Assembly (NCBI GenBank): GCA_035772735.1
Contig: JASDFA010000003.1
Span: forward strand, 157,101,001 to 157,165,000
Length of the DNA: 64,000 nt
Direction: 5' to 3'
Source: Datura wrightii
Taxonomy: Eukaryota; Streptophyta; Magnoliopsida; Solanales; Solanaceae
Positions 11,891 through 22,876 of this stretch are shown here, piece by piece. A program made the translations under genes and the position numbers. The first letter of the stretch is position 1, and every line of letters starts with the position of its first letter. Below the pieces are notes generated by a model. That model ran no database searches and was not told the origin of the DNA. It worked only from the letters and a program-made list of their open reading frames with translations.

Positions 11891-12124
11891 TCTTCTGCCT
11901 GTGATAGGATAATGTTGATCTGCCTTTGTATCTGAAATCAAGAATACGGTGAGTTCTCAAGGACTCAACCCTATACTGTACCGCTCTAAAGCACGACTGA
12001 CTGTGAAAGAAGGGTAACCATCATATCATGCCTCGCAGCCTCCTGCCTATAGTATGTGGTGCACAACACATCCATAGACAAGACTCTACTTAGCACGGCT
12101 TGCAGACTCCCTGGGATACGACCG
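11891..12124 (-). pseudogene. Gag start remnant and leader
   Basis: On the minus strand the leader matches 60832-61027 closely (shared CCTCGCAGCCTCCTGCC on the plus strand). Just inside it is a degenerate match to the gag start of the coding copy (GTGATAGGAT against ATGATAGGAT). The gag ATG itself is not conserved. The 5' replication signals are kept while the gene is lost. Confidence 0.6.
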
Positions 12125-12136
12125 GCTCTGATACCA
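12125..12136 (-). other. Primer binding site of the non-coding family A element
   Basis: GCTCTGATACCA on the plus strand, that is TGGTATCAGAGC in element sense, four bases from the right LTR. Full match to the initiator tRNA-Met type, so the template could still be primed. Confidence 0.88.
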
Positions 12137-12140
12137 AGTT

Positions 12141-14972
12141 CGTCACGCCCCGCCTTGGGGGGCATGACTGGCACCTGGTGCCCTACTAGGACCTGACTCG
12201 CTGGACTGTTAAGCCTGGGCACATCTGGTGCCTGGCTGGCTCTAACTCACATTTCTGGAAACAAAGGGCTATATAACGGCTGTAAACACAGCCCCCGGCC
12301 TATTAGCCTATAGCCTTCTGTACCTGTATTATCAGCTGACCAGAAACAAGGTAATTCAGGGGAACCTATGCGGGCCGACAAGGCCACCATGCTGTCTAGT
12401 TATCTGCAATTCAATCATAACGTATTAAAAAGCTACATGACCGACAAGGTCACCACTACTGAGAACTATGGCCCCACACGACCATCACAATAGAAAGAAG
12501 GAATGCTAACAACTATACGACTGCACGGCCTCTCACGACCGGCTCATCTGACCACAGGGAATATAAACAGACTGCAAGCCTCTAGGAAGGATAATAGAAA
12601 TGATCAGGACAGGGCCCCGACCTACCCGTACTGTACAATAAAAAGAACTGGACTACACCTCTAGAAATTCAGTCTACGGATGACAGGAGTTGAATACTCA
12701 ACCGCTGATGGGGATCACGTAGTATCGCCTGCTCGTCTATGGGTACCTGCAGGCAAGTAATGCAGCGCCCCACTGGGCGTCAGTACCGCTGGTACTGAGT
12801 ATGTAAAGCAACTGAAATAATATAACTGAAAACAACATCTGAAAGCAATAATATGACTGATGAAGCTGAAGTAGAAGGAACTGTCTGATAATGTAAACCT
12901 TACCTTCTCACAATCTTTACTGGAAGGGATAAGAGTCATACCTGGAACGTATCGTGCTACTGCTGATCTACTTGTATCTAACATAACATGGCATAATATG
13001 AAATAACATAACATAGCACACACAAACCTTACCCGGCCCCCATAAGCCGGGAGGTACAACCAACACAGAATCTATACCCCTACCCTGGTCATCCTATCTC
13101 CTATAGTGGGTGTAAGCATCCTGCCGGTCCCAGGGTATGCACTTAGGCTCGCTGAGCCCCTGACTATAACTGCATCTGAGTCTGAAGGACTCCTGAATCT
13201 GCACCCGGGCGTATCCGCTCGACTTGGGTGTGTAAGGGCCGATCAAGGCACAAATATGGGGGGAAAACTGGCATCCCATCTTCGTCCCCTGGCGGGACGG
13301 CATGCCACTCCGTAGAGTGACGTATCCTCATCCTCTGGCGGATGAGTCGACACAGCTATTAACCCTGGGCGGTCATGGATGCTAGGTAATCCAACCCCAA
13401 ACAACACAACGGTCTCAACTGGTAATACTGTCTGGGTATCTCACATGCTGAGGCTAATAGGGGTGAAGTATCATATATATTACATGCTGAGCAAATGATA
13501 GTAATTTGTATGTATGTAATACGTGCTGAGGCAGGTAAAGATATATGAATATGAATATAGTCTCCTGCCGGCTGTACTGGGCAAATGCTAAATAAGACAA
13601 TGTTTCTACTGAAAATTATGTTGTTTACTAAGTTTCTGTATACACTATATGCTGGACCAGTGATAGAAATAGGTATATACTTAATACATGCTGAGACTGG
13701 AAATACTATATACGTATGTACGAATATAGTCTTCTGCCAGACTATACTGAGGCTAATGCTGAACATGATATAGACTTCCTGCTCAAACTATACTGTATAC
13801 TGATTTTCTATAGTAACATGAGTTACTATTCCTGACATACTTTCTAAACTTTATTTTAGTCTACTATTCTATGTCTGAAATGCTTTACGGATACTAAACT
13901 ACTCCACGGGGTTTCAGCTGAACACAACAATATCTTAACGTAGCATATTACATCACATACTGACAGGTCTCGTACACATTACAGCCCAATGCTTCTCGTG
14001 TTGTACCAATGTTCATAATAACGCAATACTGAACTATACTGTATCTGAGATATTATCTGACTATCTGATGTTGCTTTACTAACTTTGATTCTAAGTATAT
14101 GTATATCATAATATCATAAAAACATGCTTACTAAATTCAAACTGGACTTAGTGCTTGACTTATAAGTTCTTTTTTTTGTACATCACGCTATCTATCGTAC
14201 TGGATTACTAACTTGCCGAAGGAATTAGCTTTACATACCTTATCCTTGAATTATTCGTCTGTCGGACGAGGCTCGGCCGGTACTTCACTGTTTTCTCCCA
14301 ACTGCATTCATAAACATATCAATTAACACTAAATACAACTTTATATCAAAAGGCAACGTCACTTTCGATATAGTTTATAGCCTAAACTTAGGCTTATCGA
14401 AAGACGGCCAGAAACTCGCTATTTTTCAGCGGCCCAGAAGGGAGAAATATTTACTTCTCGGCTAGGAACACATAGACACTAATATAGAGCAATTCCACTT
14501 ACCTTAGCTCGGTGACTCGATGATTCGTCGGCCGTATTTTACGAAACTGAATCCGTAGGAATGCTCTCTGCTGCTAAATACTTCGGTATCTAGGATTAAT
14601 TTGAGTTTGGGCAGCGTTTGGCAGCGTAATCGGACGAAAATTATTTAATTTCTTCGTTCCTTTCTTCTCTCTCAGCGTTTGCCTCTGTTCTCTGGAAAAT
14701 TTTTAAAGGTTATAGCATTTAAAACCGAAGTGGGGCTTTATATACTTGGGCCTGAACCTGGGCAACGTGTCACGGAGCCATCGCGGAGGCCTCACCTCCG
14801 TGACACGCTGCCATCGCGGAGGGGCTCTGCCTCGGCTCCTCCCGCGATGGTTCGACGGGTTTCTCGTCCGTTCTTTTTCCCGGGCCTTTCTCTAGCACGT
14901 ATGACCTTCAAATACGCTTAACCAACGTGCGAATAGGTCATCTAGGTGGCGGGAATTCTACGGGGTATAACA
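12141..14972 (-). repeat. 5' LTR of the non-coding family A element
   Basis: Partner of 4729-7568. The first base pair reads CG instead of TG (plus strand), a single substitution at the terminus. The TATA box lies at 14736-14744 (minus strand TATATAAAG) with GC-rich repeats at 14760-14850 just upstream in element sense. The GCGTCAGTAC...GTACTGAG motif is at 12778-12801. Confidence 0.93.
14736..14744 (-). promoter_or_regulatory. TATA box, 5' LTR of the non-coding family A element
   Basis: TATATAAAG on the minus strand at the same place as 7332-7340 in the paired LTR. Being in the 5' LTR, this is the copy that would drive the genomic RNA. Confidence 0.6.
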
Positions 14973-14977
14973 TAATG

Positions 14978-17900
14978 TTTATATGATTTTTCCGTAATTT
15001 AAACTAATATATTACTTATTTGTTAAATTATTTAAAAGCATAGTAATTTATTAATCATATAGCAGCTTATTCAATTTTCCTCCGATTTATTTTAAATCCA
15101 TCCATTTTCTGCCAAAATCATGTCAATTTTAGCCAATTTTTACCAAATCTGTCCATTTTTCTAAAATTCAATCAATTTCAATCTAATCCCACCCATCTAT
15201 CCAACCCGTAACCTGCCTAAGCAACCCAATCCAACCCAGTAGTCACGATTAAATCTCAGTCGTACGTCTCCCTTGATCCTATGGCTACAATTAAACCCTA
15301 TTTCTTTCCTTTATCATACCAACACCCCCCAAACCTAATCTTTCATTTTTTTTCCTCATCAAGATCGGCACCGCCGATCCTTCCATCTTCCTCTCTTCAT
15401 CGTCTTCTCCATCTCCGACCAACCATCAGCGGTCGCTCCCTCTTTTCTCTTCCCTCCCTTTTTCACTCCCTCACAAAAGATTTGTCCATTTTCGACCAGC
15501 AACACCATTGGTCATCACCCTCTCCTCTCTCGGCCCTTCACCTCCATCTTCCTCTTCTTCTTTTCTCTTTCTCTCATCTACCCCCCACCAACCCAGCTTC
15601 ACCATCCTCTCTTTCCATCATTTCTGGCAGGTAACGACCAGAAACCAACCGCCTCTCACTTCTTTTCTTCTCATTTGTTTCCCCTTCCAAAATCAAAAAC
15701 CACCAACTCCGGTGGACCTCCCTCTTCCACCTCGTCCCTCTCTTCTCCTCACCACCACGAACCAAACCTCCATTACCACCAGAAAATAGTCGCAGATTTG
15801 TTGCCTCCCATCCCCTCATTCCTCCCGAACCCTAGCATCTCTTTTCTTTACTAACTAGATCTAATTCTTTATTTATTTATCTGTTTAATCTCTCTTCTTT
15901 ATTAACCAAATCTAATTCTTTGTTTCTTATCTTTTTAGTTTTTTTTTCTTTTACTAATCAAATTTAATTATTTTATTTATTTATCTGCTTATCATCTCTA
16001 ATTCATTGAGATTGTCTCGATTACTATTTGTTGCTTGCCATTAAAATAATTAGGGATCCCTAATGTGTACGAATTCAGTTTCTGCTATGCCTTAACTTAG
16101 TTGAATATTCTTATGAAAATTATTGTGTATTGACATGCCAACTGTTGTCATGATTCTGGGTTGCTATCTAGTTGCGCATATGTGTCTTTAGTAAAATTGC
16201 ACTGCTCTATTTTCTCACTGATTAAAAGTCCAAGAGGTACTTGCCTGAAGTATACAAATAATGTATGCATATTTGTTAACAATTTTGATTCTACATGGCT
16301 CTTAATCACTCCGTGTTTGATGTCTTCTTTATCAAAGCAAGCAATACTAAACTAATTTTAATTTTATTATTGCATAGAAATCAATCTAGCTCTATTTTAG
16401 AAGTTTTATATGATTGTAGTGGATTTCATACTTGGTAAGCTTTGTCGCTGCTCATTTGGTCTATTTTGAGAAATAAACAAAATCAAAAAATTTTACAAAC
16501 CACCATAGCAGTTATTAATTCATATTTAAAGACTTTTTGTTTAAGTGAACCCCATTGATTTAGCTGCTGGTTTAATTAATATTCCTTATTTGATTGTCTC
16601 GGTAATTTTCTTTTATTCAAATAATTAACATGCTAAACAAGGTAATTTAGAATCAAATTTTCATATTAGGAGTAATTTTGTATTCAGCATACATGACAAG
16701 TCTTCTCTATTTAATTTATTTTCCTTTCTTGAGTAACCAATATATATAATATTTGATTCTTATATTACTGAATTATTTCATAATTATCGTGATTGAATTC
16801 TTTAAGTTTTACATTATGCACCCACTTATGGTAATTTAATGCTCATAGTTATGGTCACCTTTCTATGACTTATTTAATTAAAGAAAGTGACCCCTTAATT
16901 TGATCTTTCCTTTCTTGATTTTATAAGGTATTATTCTCTTTTTATGCTTTCGTATCAAGTTGTCATTAGGTGAAATATAATTATTATTTTTTTTAAAGAA
17001 AATTTATGTGATTAATTTCTTCCTTTCCTTAATTGATGGTGAATGTATGTATTATGAAAAAGTTCAATTAGTCTTATTCTATTTGATTTATTAATTAAGG
17101 AATGTGCCCTTTAATTGATTCTATTCAATACTTCCCTTTTTTTAATTTCCTGAGTTGACTCTATTTCCTCTACTATTTAAACAGCCCTTCCTCTCCTTTT
17201 ATTTTCATTCGAACATTGAGAAAAAATTGAAAAATACTTTATTCTTAATACTTCTATGCTATTCTCCCTATTTTCTATAATTCCCTTAACCCACCTCGAT
17301 ACAAGCACTACTCGGAACCCTTGAAGTTCTCGTGATCTTGATGTGTTGAGGTTTGGGGTCTCAATTGTGAAAAAATCTTTAGAGTTTATTGATACATGTT
17401 GTTTGGTACTTGCTGCTTCGCCGGAATTATTGTAAACTAGTTAGTATATTCTAATGTCCAGTCTAACTTTCTACTACTGTGTGTTCTGTGATGTTTGATT
17501 TTTTTTATTTCGCCATATATGAGTCTAAAACCCTACCTGATGGATGCACATTCGATTAAGTGATTAAAGTTAGGTATATTAACTTGTATATGCGTAGAGT
17601 TGCAATATTATTTGTTTAACAGGTTCTTCTTGAACGGAGAAGAAGGGTTGTTGGGACAAGAGGGGCTGTAGATTACTATTATTTTTACTTATTCATTATT
17701 TTAATGTATGGTGATGTATTCATTTATTTTCAGCAACATGTAAGAACTATAAAAACGATAATAAATAATGAAAAAGAGTCTGGGGACGGGGATTGCATGT
17801 TTCTTCTTTACTGTTTTTTTTCTTAATTGCTAAATTCACCTAGAAATCATGCCTATAGGATCGATAATTTGATATAACTTGAAATCAAGTTTATAATGCA

Positions 17901-18152
17901 TACAGTCCTCCCTATTAAATCGTTGCCTTAGGAACTAGAGGAATTGGAATTCATTGTCACAATAAGATTGACTTAAGTCATAAGTTTCCTTATTAGTTTG
18001 TCATTAATTTATTAAATCTGTTCATTTTAATAGTTATCATGATAATAATATGTTATACCATAACGTCAAAAGCCAGCCTATAATTAGTTCATTAACGTGA
18101 ATTTGATCCTATCTTGATAGGGAATGTGCTAATAGAAGTATTATAAGTTTTA
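14978..18152 (+). repeat. Right part of the long AT-rich LTR (family F)
   Basis: Resumes directly after the TAATG duplication with the same AT-rich composition as 4171-4728. It holds a pyrimidine-rich stretch (15280-15830) whose serine- and proline-rich frames are low-complexity artefacts. From 15850 to 18150 it is AT-rich without coding potential. A possible TATA box, TATTTAAA at 17174-17181, lies about 30 bases upstream of a C/T-rich start region, which would place U3 to its left and R/U5 to its right. I cannot see the LTR end, a primer site or a matching duplication; the right boundary is simply where the next LTR begins. Confidence 0.42.
17174..17181 (+). promoter_or_regulatory. Possible TATA box of the family F LTR
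   Basis: TATTTAAA followed within about 10 bases by a pyrimidine-rich block (CCCTTCCTCTCC). Position and spacing suit an LTR promoter, but nothing else supports it. Confidence 0.3.
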
Positions 18153-18286
18153 TGTTATAAAATTGCTAATTATTAACTATTCGCGTGGATTTTTGCCGAA
18201 TAAAGAGCTTGATTCGTGTAGGAAAAGTCTTGCAAGCGAGGATGGACAGAACCAGCGCGACGTGCCAGCCATCAGTGCACTGGCCA

Positions 18287-18385
18287 GCGCGGGCCGCCAG
18301 GCCTATGGCGCTTTGAGAGGCGCGGGGCGCCAGGCCTGTGGCGCTTTGAGAGGCGCGGGGTGCCAGGCCTGTGGCGCTTTGAGAG
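18287..18385 (+). repeat. Three tandem 33-bp GC-rich repeats
   Basis: Units at 18287-18319, 18320-18352 and 18353-18385 share CCAGGCCTRTGGCGCTTTGA (R is A or G) and differ at only a few bases. They lie about 35 bp upstream of a TATA box, in the U3 of the LTR, where other family A copies carry CTCCGCGATGG repeats. Confidence 0.9.
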
Positions 18386-18419
18386 ACGTGGGGATCCCCC
18401 CTGTCACCGCCCTAATAAG

Positions 18420-18427
18420 TATATATA
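18420..18427 (+). promoter_or_regulatory. TATA box of the plus-strand family A LTR
   Basis: TATATATA followed by GCCCTCCCC, downstream of the 33-bp repeats. Likely LTR promoter. Confidence 0.6.
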
Positions 18428-19124
18428 GCCCTCCCCTTCAATTTCAATTCATTTTCCCATCTTTCATTTCAGCCAAAAGGAGTATAATTTGAAGAAATTA
18501 ATCGTTTTTCATCCAATTACGCTGCCAAATGCTATCCAAATTCAAATTAACTTCGGGTATCAATTTCTAAGACCACAGGGAGCATTACTACTGAGTTTAT
18601 TTTGCAAAATTCGCCTAGCAAATCATAGCCCCACTGAGCAAAAGTTGTCAGAATTGCTCCAAACTAATTTCTATACGATCACAGGCTTCAAGTAAGCATT
18701 TCTCCCTTCTGAACTCTCGAAAAATTATACGTTTTGGGTCGTATTTCGTTAAGCTGAAGTATAGTTAGTATTAGTACAAAAAGTTATCATTTTGCCGAAT
18801 TTAGTACTGAAACTAGTCTTATTCTCCTAGTAATACGATTGCAATTGGAAAGGGCTATTGAATACGAAATGAAACTCTCCAGTTAATCAGAAATTGGCAA
18901 TTCAGGTATGTAAGGCTATCCCTTCGGTAAGTTAAGTTCGTCATAAAGTTAGTACGACTTGTGTATCTATAGTATTTCAACGTAAACCTATTGTGGTCAG
19001 TTGTTATGAACTGAGTTGAGACGATAGCGATAAACTAGTAACCCTCGTCACAGTTAACCCTAGCTAGATTAGTTATGCTTTCGATGTAAGGTTGTTAGGT
19101 GTTATTTCATAATGTGTTCTATTT

Positions 19125-19375
19125 ACTGAGGCCACGAGGGCCATTTGAGTTCCATTTATTGAGGCCGCGAGGGCCATACAGAGTTCTATTTACTGAAGCC
19201 GCGAAGGTCTTTTGAGTTCAATTCACTAAGGCCGCGAGGGCCATTTGAGTTCCATTTATTGAGGTCGTGAGGGCCATACAGAGTTTCATTTACTGAGGCC
19301 GTGATGTTTGTATTGAGTTCCATTAGATTTGACGCCGCGAGTTCACCAGATTAAGGCCGCGAGGGCCATCCCAAG
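19125..19375 (+). repeat. Degenerate tandem repeat GAGGCCGCGAGGGCC
   Basis: About seven imperfect copies of a roughly 33-36 bp unit containing (T/A)GAGGCCGCGAGGGCCATTT and GAGTTCCATTTA. The related minus-strand LTRs carry only single traces (GGCCGACAAGGCCACCATG), so this is a local expansion. Confidence 0.7.
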
Positions 19376-20256
19376 TTATAGTGTACACACCATCCTTAGT
19401 ACTTGGTCGTAGGAGTGGACTTTTTTTGTACTTTATGGGGCTTATGGGGACCCAAGTAGGTTCTTTTGCGTTTTTTGTACCTTTCAGGATTATGGGGGTC
19501 CGGTTAGGTTCTTGTTTCCTTATATAGACTTGTTGTTTAGATAATTCAGACAGTGAAGCTATTCAGGTTAAATCCTTACTCTCTTCCTTTAATTACTATA
19601 GTTTTACCAGCTTTCACTCAGTTATTATCTTTCTTCCTTACATATTTGGTACATGTTGTACTGACGCCCACCCGGGGTGCTGCATTACTTTCCTACAGGT
19701 ATGGATAGACGTGGTTTGTGATGTTCCTAGCCTCCAGCTGAAGTCAGTAGTTTATTCATCTCCTTCCATCCGGAGTTGAAAGTCAGTTGAGGTTTGTACT
19801 TTTGATGTACAATTTATGGGTAGGTAGGGGCCTTGTCTCAACCATTATATTACTCCTAGAGGCTTGCAGACTACTGACAATCCCTGTAGTTAGTTGTTGT
19901 TGGTCGTGTGGGGCCAGTGTATGCTTTATTTCCTACGATTAGTCGTGTGGGGACTTGTTTAGCTATTAGTTGGCGGCCTTGTTGGCCATAGCGTAGTTTA
20001 GTGCTTGATTTCCTTTTCAGTTATAACTAGACAGCATGGTGGCCTTGTCGGCCTACATAGGATCCCTGCTATTGCGTTGTCGTGGTCAGCTGTCTTCTTT
20101 TACAGGTGGACTTGTCAGCCGGAGGCTGTACTTACATTCGAGATATAGCCCGTTCATTTCTTGAATTAAGTGAGAAATGTGCCCCTGTCCAATCAGGTTA
20201 GTTAAGACCAGTACGGCACCAGGTGCCAGTCATACCTCCCAAGGTGGGGCATGACA

Positions 20257-22019
20257 CATCCCCAGAAGAAATGAGTGGAACCAATGACTCGTTGTCACCT
20301 CTAACGAGTCATTATTTCCACCCGTCTCTAGATCCAAGAATCCTTCAGGTCAGAATAGTGGAGGCGAAGAGCAGTTACAATGACCCGTTGGCTCAACCAA
20401 TGGGTCATTAGGTCATCCATTAGTAGTGGTTCCAGTTTTTGCTCAAAACTCCTCCGGTGGCCACAAAAGGAACCAATGACCCGTTGGTTCATCCAATGAA
20501 TCGTTGTCCCCTCCCGTTGCCAATTTTCAATAAGCATAAAATTCAGGCTCAGGACCAACGATGGATCCCAATGAGTCATGGAACGGCTTGTTGTGTGACA
20601 CGTTGGATCTAGACGGGCAGTTTTCCAAAATTTAATTCAGGGGAATTTTTGTAACTTCTCACCTTCTTAATCCCTAAACTATGTCATTTTGTGTGCATTT
20701 AGGAGAGAATTAAAAGGGGGTGATCGACTTAACCCCTCTCATCTTCTCTCAATTCTTGATTTTAGAACGTAAAAAGTTCTAGGCAAACATCTCGGAGCTA
20801 ATCTAGGGCTTTCAGTCTTCTTGCGGAATTCTCCATATTTTTCTCAGGAATTCTACTCCAGGTATATGGGATTTCAACAAGAGAATTGTCCTTCCCTTGT
20901 GCACCAAAAACCTTCTGAAAATCCTTACTAGTTCTAGTCCTAAAGATCAAAGTTAGGGTTTATTTGTTAGTTAATATGAATCCTCTTTCTGCTATAATTT
21001 TCATGATACTTGAGAGTTATTCTTAGTTATACTCCGTGTCAATATCTTTCTTCCATGAAATTATATGATTTAGCCCTAATTTCTGTGAATACAGTAATTT
21101 GGTCTTGCATAATTGTCTAGATACAAATGTTGCTTGATTCTATTAGTTCTTGAAATTTTCCATGTTATTACTATCATGTGAGTTAACAGTCAGTTCGAAT
21201 TCTAGTTTAGTCTCAGTCAGTAATTAGCCCTTTCAGTATCTTTCAGAAAGTCAGCTGATCAGTTTGGCTATAGTTAGTTCTAGAGGAGTTCAATCACGCT
21301 CCCTAGTATTAGTTATCAGGTTGTTCTTTAGACGGTTATGAAGCTTTTAGACAAAATAGCTCTGGACAGTCTTAGAACACTAGTTTCTAGTTATCAGGTC
21401 CTTTGGACTCTCAAGGAACTTCTAGATAAATATTCCTGACTTAGTCCAGAACATCAGTTCGAGTTATCAGCCTAGCAATCACAGTTAGGACTTCCAGTGG
21501 GAGTAGGACTTAGCACCGAGCGGGCCGAGGTTCAGTGCACCCAAGTTCCCATAACTACGTTTTCATCATAGGTTACTAGCCCAAATGGGCCTCAAATAGT
21601 GATGACACTAGCCATGCCTTCATACCCTGGCAAGGTATATTGGTCCTATCGATGGGGCCTATACATCAAACTCCACTTTAGCTCGCGTGGTTACATGTCA
21701 GTTATAGTTTCTCCCACTGTATAGTACCGTATCTTTTGTCAGTACAGCTTAGTCTCAGTTTCAGCTCAATTCAGTTATTCAGATTTCAGGACATTTGTAT
21801 GACTATAAGTTAGTGCTTGTACTTACACTATTACAATTATATCATAGTACTTATCAGGTTATAGTTGGTCATTTCATGTCATCTTAGCTCAGTTTTGTAC
21901 TCTTATTGTTTCACTTACATCTCACATATTCAGTACACTCAAAGTACTAATGCATACTTCCATGTTGTATCGTATTATGATATAGGTGCCGCAATAGTGT
22001 CAGTTGTTCCCCACAGAAG
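20257..22019 (+). repeat. B-like LTR, left part (interrupted)
   Basis: Related to but distinct from the family B LTR. It has repeated AATGACTCGTTG / AACGAGTCATT words at 20270-20620, then the shared body (GGACTTCCAGTGGGAGTAGGACTTAGCACCG-type block near 21500; CAGTACACTCAAAGTACTAA near 21930). Its 5' end is missing: no TGTAATGCC start follows the preceding LTR. It stops near 22019 where the family B element begins, and plausibly continues at 32383-32623. Confidence 0.6.
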
Positions 22020-22292
22020 ATTTAATGAGTGTCACCACGAGTCGTCATCAGTGGCAATGATTCGTTAGGTAACTCGTGGTCAAACCTAGTATAGAACTTC
22101 AGAAGTGAGGTAGTAAGGTCCACGATTGGTGAACATGAGTCATGGTTAGTGACCACGACTTATTAGGTCCCTCGTGGTGACCTGCTAGGGAATCAGGGCA
22201 GTGTACTCAACGGGTGTGACCACGAGTCGTGGTCAGTAACCACGACTCATTAGGTCACCCGTTAGGGTCACCTGGCAGTTTTTCCCAGCATT

Positions 22293-22300
22293 TTTATAAG
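22293..22300 (+). promoter_or_regulatory. TATA-like box of the family B LTR
   Basis: TTTATAAG just after the inverted-repeat array and before GGCTATTTAGTAACTTCC. The 3' LTR has TTTCTAAG here, a broken version. Confidence 0.45.
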
Positions 22301-22822
22301 GGCTATTTAGTAACTTCCTATTCTCCTAAGCTTTAAACTACGTCATTTTGAACATGAATTCAAACTTATTAGAGGGCTTGGACGGTTCCACCCCTCATTC
22401 TCACGTTTTCTCTCAGAAAAACTTATTGAAAGTTCTCTCAAGAAACACTCAAGCAGGCTTAGGGCTTTTCCTTCATCGCAGTAGTTCAGGTCTTCTTCTT
22501 CTTCGGGGAATCCATAGCCAAGTATGTAGGAATTCAACAAGGGAATGGTACTTCCTTTGTGTCCCCCAAAATCCTCCCATAATTTTCCTATATTTTTAGC
22601 CTTGAGTTTTTCAAATATGACTGAATTTCATGTAATTTTCATTAATTTCACCTGGTTTAATGTCCATGTTTATTGTTCATATGATCTTCATCAGTTTCGA
22701 AGTAAATTTTTGTTGTTCTTGCCAAAGTGATTTACAGCCCTAAATTCTTAAGTAAAGGTTGTTGCGTATTAAATTCCGTCTAGTTTGTTAAGTATGTTTG
22801 GGCTGAATTTCCTAATAATTCT

Positions 22823-22824
<2 letters not shown>

Positions 22825-22872
<48 letters not shown>
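22825..22872. repeat. (AT)n microsatellite in the family B 5' LTR
   Basis: About 24 AT units at the site where the paired 3' LTR holds a (TG)n tract (30913-30969). Confidence 0.95.

Positions 22873-22876
<4 letters not shown>

Larger units (their letters stand above)
4729..14972 (-). mobile_element. Complete but non-coding family A retrotransposon (Ty3/gypsy, Del/Tekay-like)
   Basis: A 10,244-bp element with two LTRs, a primer site, a polypurine tract and a perfect 5-bp duplication TAATG at 4724-4728 and 14973-14977. Orientation is minus: the primer site abuts the right LTR and the purine tract abuts the left one. The LTRs (2840 and 2832 bp) differ by only a few bases per 100 in the lines I compared, so insertion is fairly recent. 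The 4.6-kb interior lacks recognisable gag, protease and most of RT, and its integrase and RNase H remnants are full of stops and frame changes. The element was therefore probably non-autonomous when it inserted. Confidence 0.9.
18153..20256 (+). repeat. Plus-strand family A-type LTR (solo or 3' LTR remnant)
   Basis: Ends GGTGGGGCATGACA at 20256 and matches family A LTRs in sense orientation: a TTTCTCCCTTCTGAAC block near 18700, GTACATGTTGTACTGACGCC at 19651-19670, repeated (T)GAGGCCGCGAGGGCCA-like units at 19125-19370, and the same last 100 bp as 255-359. The start, near TGTTATAAAATTGC, is uncertain. No primer site follows it, so it is a solo LTR or a 3' LTR. A matching duplication is not visible. 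Confidence 0.7.

Noticed and set aside
15281..15789. Serine- and proline-rich open frames in two plus-strand registers
   Set aside because: They lie in a pyrimidine-rich stretch inside an LTR, overlap each other in different frames, and have simple-sequence composition with no domain.
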